A DNA stretch of 64,000 nucleotides from Ustilaginoidea virens (lineage: Eukaryota > Ascomycota > Sordariomycetes > Hypocreales > Clavicipitaceae): assembly GCF_000687475.1 (NCBI RefSeq), contig NC_057319.1, forward strand, positions 5,198,001-5,262,000, written 5' to 3'. Made by a program: the position numbers and the translations under genes. Positions 60,648-64,000 of the stretch are shown in pieces. The notes beneath the pieces were generated by a model that did not search any database, was not told the DNA's origin, and saw only the letters and a list, made by a program, of their open reading frames with translations. How positions within the stretch are numbered: position 1 is the first letter of the stretch; every line of letters begins with the position of its first letter.

Positions 60648-62930
60648 ATGGAAACGTAAGTGGGAAAATCAGCTCGAGTTTTGTTTGTCCTTTGCACCAG
60701 ACCCTCTGCCCGCCACTCGTGTCTTGATTTTTCCCCCCAAGACATGGTGTTACACCGCCGAATGTTCCTCCTCCCCTTGTGCGCCCTCTACCTTACCCAA
60801 GACCCATCCAAGTACTCCCTGCAGTCGCTAAAGTCCTCCAGCTTCTTCTTCACACCGGGTTGGTCCCAGCACCACCAACCCTCCTCCGGCCGAGCGTTGG
60901 GCCACTTGCGCTCCCTTTCGTCCGTCGCCGCCGCGTCACAATCTACACCATCGTCCCCTGCACCGCAAAAGCCTCGCATACCTCTCAAGTCACCATCCAC
61001 GCCACAGCTACCGACCATCTCCTTGACCCCGTCCCACTCGTCCGATCTGAGTGACGACATGAGTACCCTACCGGATCCTCGAAACCGGCCCAAGACGCCC
61101 GACGATGACGAGCCAGAACCCGGCCGGAAGCATCATCCCGACCTGGATGGGGAAGTTGCCACCTTGAGCACAAAACTCATCAACGCAATCAACCACCAGA
61201 CTCTGCTCGACGACACGCTGAGCGTGACGCGCCTCGAGCTGGCCGCAGCCAAAGACCACATCCGGCAGCTGGAGGCTCAAAACGCAACCATGCGAGACAC
61301 CCTCCGAGGACACGTCTGGATCCGTCGTTCGACCCTCGATGCCGAGAAGAAGGCGATGCAAACCGAGAAAAAGGCCATACAGGCCAAGATGGCCGAGGAA
61401 ACCGCCAAAAGGCTCGAGACGGAAAAGGAGAAGCGCAAGATTGAGCAGGAGCTGGAAAACCTGACGACGGCCCTCTTTGAAGAGGCTAACAAGATGGTCA
61501 TTGCCGCCAAGGAAGATGCTCAGGCTCAGCACGACGCCTTGCAGCGCAAGATTGATCAGCTCAAGGCTCAGCTCGCAGACTCGGAAAGCCTTCTCAAATC
61601 CCAGCAGGAACAGCTGTCGGAGCTGAAACGAGTCATGGAATCAATGGCCTCGGAGCAGGATGACCAAACCTATGGCACCGCGCCGCCATCACCGGCCATG
61701 GGGAAATCACACGAACCCGAGCATGACGGGCGCGCCTTGTCCAGGGCTGCTGGCACCGTGCCGCCGAGCCCTTTTGTCGAGACATGCGCGCCCTGCCCAC
61801 CCACCAGCCTGCATCACCTCCTGCACCCAGTGTTGCGGACGGACCTGACGGCCTACCACGATTTCCTCAACCTGGCCAGGCTCTCGCACAACAGAAACTC
61901 CCCCGGCCGCGGCTCCTCGACGTCGGTGAGTGGATTCAACGCGTTGGGGCTCAGCTTCGGCACTCGCCCATCCAGCGCTTCCGCAAAAGCCTCGCTCGGC
62001 CCTTCGGCTCAAGTTCAAGCTGACCAGAGCGCTCCGCAGTCGCCAAACACGCCAGCCTCTGCGGCGAGCAGCGGTTCCGCCGGCGCGCCCACCTCACCAC
62101 CCCTCAAGGAATCCCGCTTCTACAAGCGTGCGCTCGTCGAAGACATCGAGCCGACCCTGCGCCTCGACCTGGCGCCTGGCCTGTCGTGGCTGGCTCGCCG
62201 GACGGTTCTCGGCTCCATGGCAGAAGGCTCCCTGATTGTGGAGCCCGTCCCCGCGAGCGCGAGCGCGACGCACTCTGCCGTCGTCAAGCCCCAGCTGCAC
62301 CCGTGCGCTCTCTGCGGCGAGTCGAGGAACGACGCCCGGTACCTGCGCAACCATCGGTTCAGGACGAGCGAGGCGGAATCGGCGCAGCGGTACCCTCTCT
62401 GCCAGTACTGCCTGAACCGCGTGCGCTCGACCTGCGACTACCTCGGCTTTCTGCGCTTGGTCAGGGACGGTCACTGGCGAGCGGATGGCGAAGACCAGGA
62501 GAAGGCCGCCTGGGAGGAGAGCGTGAAGCTGAGGGACCAGATGTTCTGGGCGCGCGTCGGCGGGGGCGTGGTTCCTCACGGATACGGAGCTCCCGCCGAT
62601 GGCGAGCGCTCGTCGAGGACCTCGCACGAGTCGGAGGGTTCTCGCAAATACTCGACGGATGCTGCCGGCAGCACGCTCGAGAAGGAGCCCGCGTCCCCTA
62701 ATAACTACTCGACGGAAGCTGCCGGCACCGCTCACGCGAAGGAGCCCACATCCCTCGGGCCAGAGAACCTCTGCCGGGCAAGCATGTCCAAGACGGCCGA
62801 ACCGCGCACGCCGCCGGAGCAAACGGACAGCGGATGTCTTGCAGGCGCGGCTGTGCAGTCGCTGGAGCCGACCAAGTTGGACGATCCAGACAGCCCAGGC
62901 AGCACACCAGGGCATTCGATCACGGTGTGA
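60648..62930 (+). CDS. SEC2: Sec2/Rabin8-type Rab GDP/GTP exchange factor
   Basis: Proposed exons 60648-60655 (ATGGAAAC, 8 nt) and 60842-62930 give 698 residues; the 8-nt first exon ends in a perfect GTAAGTG donor. A start at the in-frame ATG 60744 without splicing is the alternative. After a Ser/Thr/Pro-rich N-terminus comes a long coiled coil: ATLSTKLINAINHQTLLDDTL, RRSTLDAEKKAMQTEKKAIQ, then the Sec2 core LENLTTALFEEANKMVIAAKEDA. The C-terminal half has ESRFYKRALVEDIEPTLRLDLAPGLSWLARRTVLGSM and a zinc-like CALCGES...CQYCLNRVRSTCDYLGFLRL, as in fungal Sec2 proteins. Sec2 activates the Rab Sec4 on secretory vesicles for polarised exocytosis. Confidence 0.85.
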
Positions 62931-64000
62931 GGTGCAATCGCAAATGCTTTCGTGCGGCCTGGTGATGACGGAATCTGCAACCGTTTAATATAAGCAGCGG
63001 ACCTGCGCGCGATATGCAACCGACATCCATGTACAGTAGTATTTTCGTTTCTCTACTTGTGTTTCTGTGTCTATTTTTTCCCTCTCTGTTCTGTCTTTTA
63101 TTTTCCTGTTTCTTTTCTTTGGTCTCCGTGTCTTTTCCTTCTCTGACTCTTTTTTTTTTTTTTTCCTCCCTCTCTTTTCCATCTGTCTCTTCTTTTTGTC
63201 CCCTTCTCTTATTATTTCTTCCTTTTTTTTTTTTTTCCTTTTCTTGTTCTTTCCCCCATTTCTCACCGCATCCATCCAAGTGGGCCTCGGCGCAAGCGTC
63301 GACACGGGCGTTTTTCTTCCTCTTCTTCCTTTTTGTTTCCCTTTCTCAGCCAAGCCACCGTCTACTTCTGGGGTTTCACGAAGACATGGCCGGGAGCACG
63401 CGCATTCTGCATTCACGGGAGTCTGGGGGCCAACGGGCGCTGCTTTCTTGACGCCCGACGAAACATTTTATTCTCTTTTCTGGGACGGGCGTGTGCCGGG
63501 CGTGTGCCGGGCGTGTGCCGGGCGTGTGCCGGGCGTGTGCCGGGGGCCAAGGTCAAAAGCGTACATGTAGTTTATGATGATTATCACTGGGCTGGCGAAT
63601 AATGCGGGGCGGGGAAATGATACGGATCAATATAATCAGGTACCTGCGAGGGCGAAAAGTTTCGGGGTGCAGCGTAGCTTACGTAGGTACATACATACAT
63701 GTAATCTAACGTAGCATGCTGTTTCCGGGGCGTGGTGACATGATGAAGAAGAGAAGCACGTGGAATGAATCCATGGCTCCCAATCAGATGCAGCAACCCA
63801 ACATATCAGCAGGTATTTTCAGCTTTGCGTCTTTCCCCCTCCCCCATTTGCGATTTTCAATCCCCCATTTTCCCGGTTTTGCGACGTCTACCTCTGGGAC
63901 TGCGTCTACATACTCTTGGCTCATGTGCTGCCGCCTACATTGGCTGCTGCTTGGATCGAGTGGATGAGAAACTTCTTCAGTTCTTGGCTCCTAGTCCTCT
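62931..64000. other. SEC2 3' flank to the window edge
   Basis: A T/C-rich block (63050-63350) and the 11-bp array at 63487-63545. No gene is recognised before the edge; CATACATACATA and TACGTAGGTACATAC short repeats occur near 63690-63705. Confidence 0.5.
63487..63545 (+). repeat. 11-bp array GGGCGTGTGCC
   Basis: Five consecutive near-perfect copies. Confidence 0.9.

Noticed and set aside
62985..63570. Lys/Glu-rich minus ORF and Phe/Ser-rich plus ORFs after SEC2
   Set aside because: They translate the T/C-rich tract; low complexity without start context.

Overview
The window is nuclear DNA of a filamentous ascomycete, most likely a sordariomycete and plausibly Hypocreales. Genes are monocistronic and mostly GC-rich. 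Most introns are 58-200 bp with GTRNGT donors, CTAAC-like branch points and YAG acceptors. The gene set is typically fungal: Ssk1 response regulator, HsbA-type wall protein, GNA1, Sed5, Sec2, a CYP504-like P450 and mitoribosomal mS45. All exon joins given here were built by eye and kept only where the reading frame carried through.

Layout, 0-16 kb: 3' part of a Ser/Thr/Pro-rich, probably GPI-anchored wall protein with 33-bp coding repeats (1-1251, +); HsbA-like secreted protein (+); serine dehydratase-like PLP enzyme (+); mitoribosomal protein mS45 (-); SSK1 (-); O-methyltransferase (+); CCDC97-like protein (+); tRNA-Glu(CTC) (-). Layout, 16-31 kb: AA1-like small secreted protein (-); a 777-bp inverted-repeat element with a 10-bp target duplication (17646-18422); a very large class 3 lipase (-); GNA1 (+); a 69-aa two-exon gene (+); a KduD-like SDR (-); a PH-CRIB-kinase protein of the PAK family (-).

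Layout, 32-50 kb: a convergent pair of polyol-type enzymes, a zinc-dependent xylitol/sorbitol dehydrogenase (+) and an aldo-keto reductase (-); a single gene for a ~2150-aa disordered protein (36315-43273, -); SED5 (+); an eight-exon MFS transporter (+); an epimerase/NmrA-like gene with its middle missing (+). Layout, 50-64 kb: a sugar-binding-type glycosyltransferase-like membrane protein (-); an Ecl1-type zinc protein (-); an oil-body-associated (DUF1264) protein (-); a CYP504-like P450 (+); SEC2 (+).

There is no obvious biosynthetic cluster. Functional links are local: the two polyol enzymes could form a reductase/dehydrogenase couple, SED5 and SEC2 both serve vesicle traffic, and SSK1 and the PAK kinase are signalling proteins. 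The accessory signal lies between genes: the MULE-like non-autonomous element, many short tandem arrays and homopolymer runs (several inside introns), and a dispersed palindrome TACGGAGTACTCCGTA.
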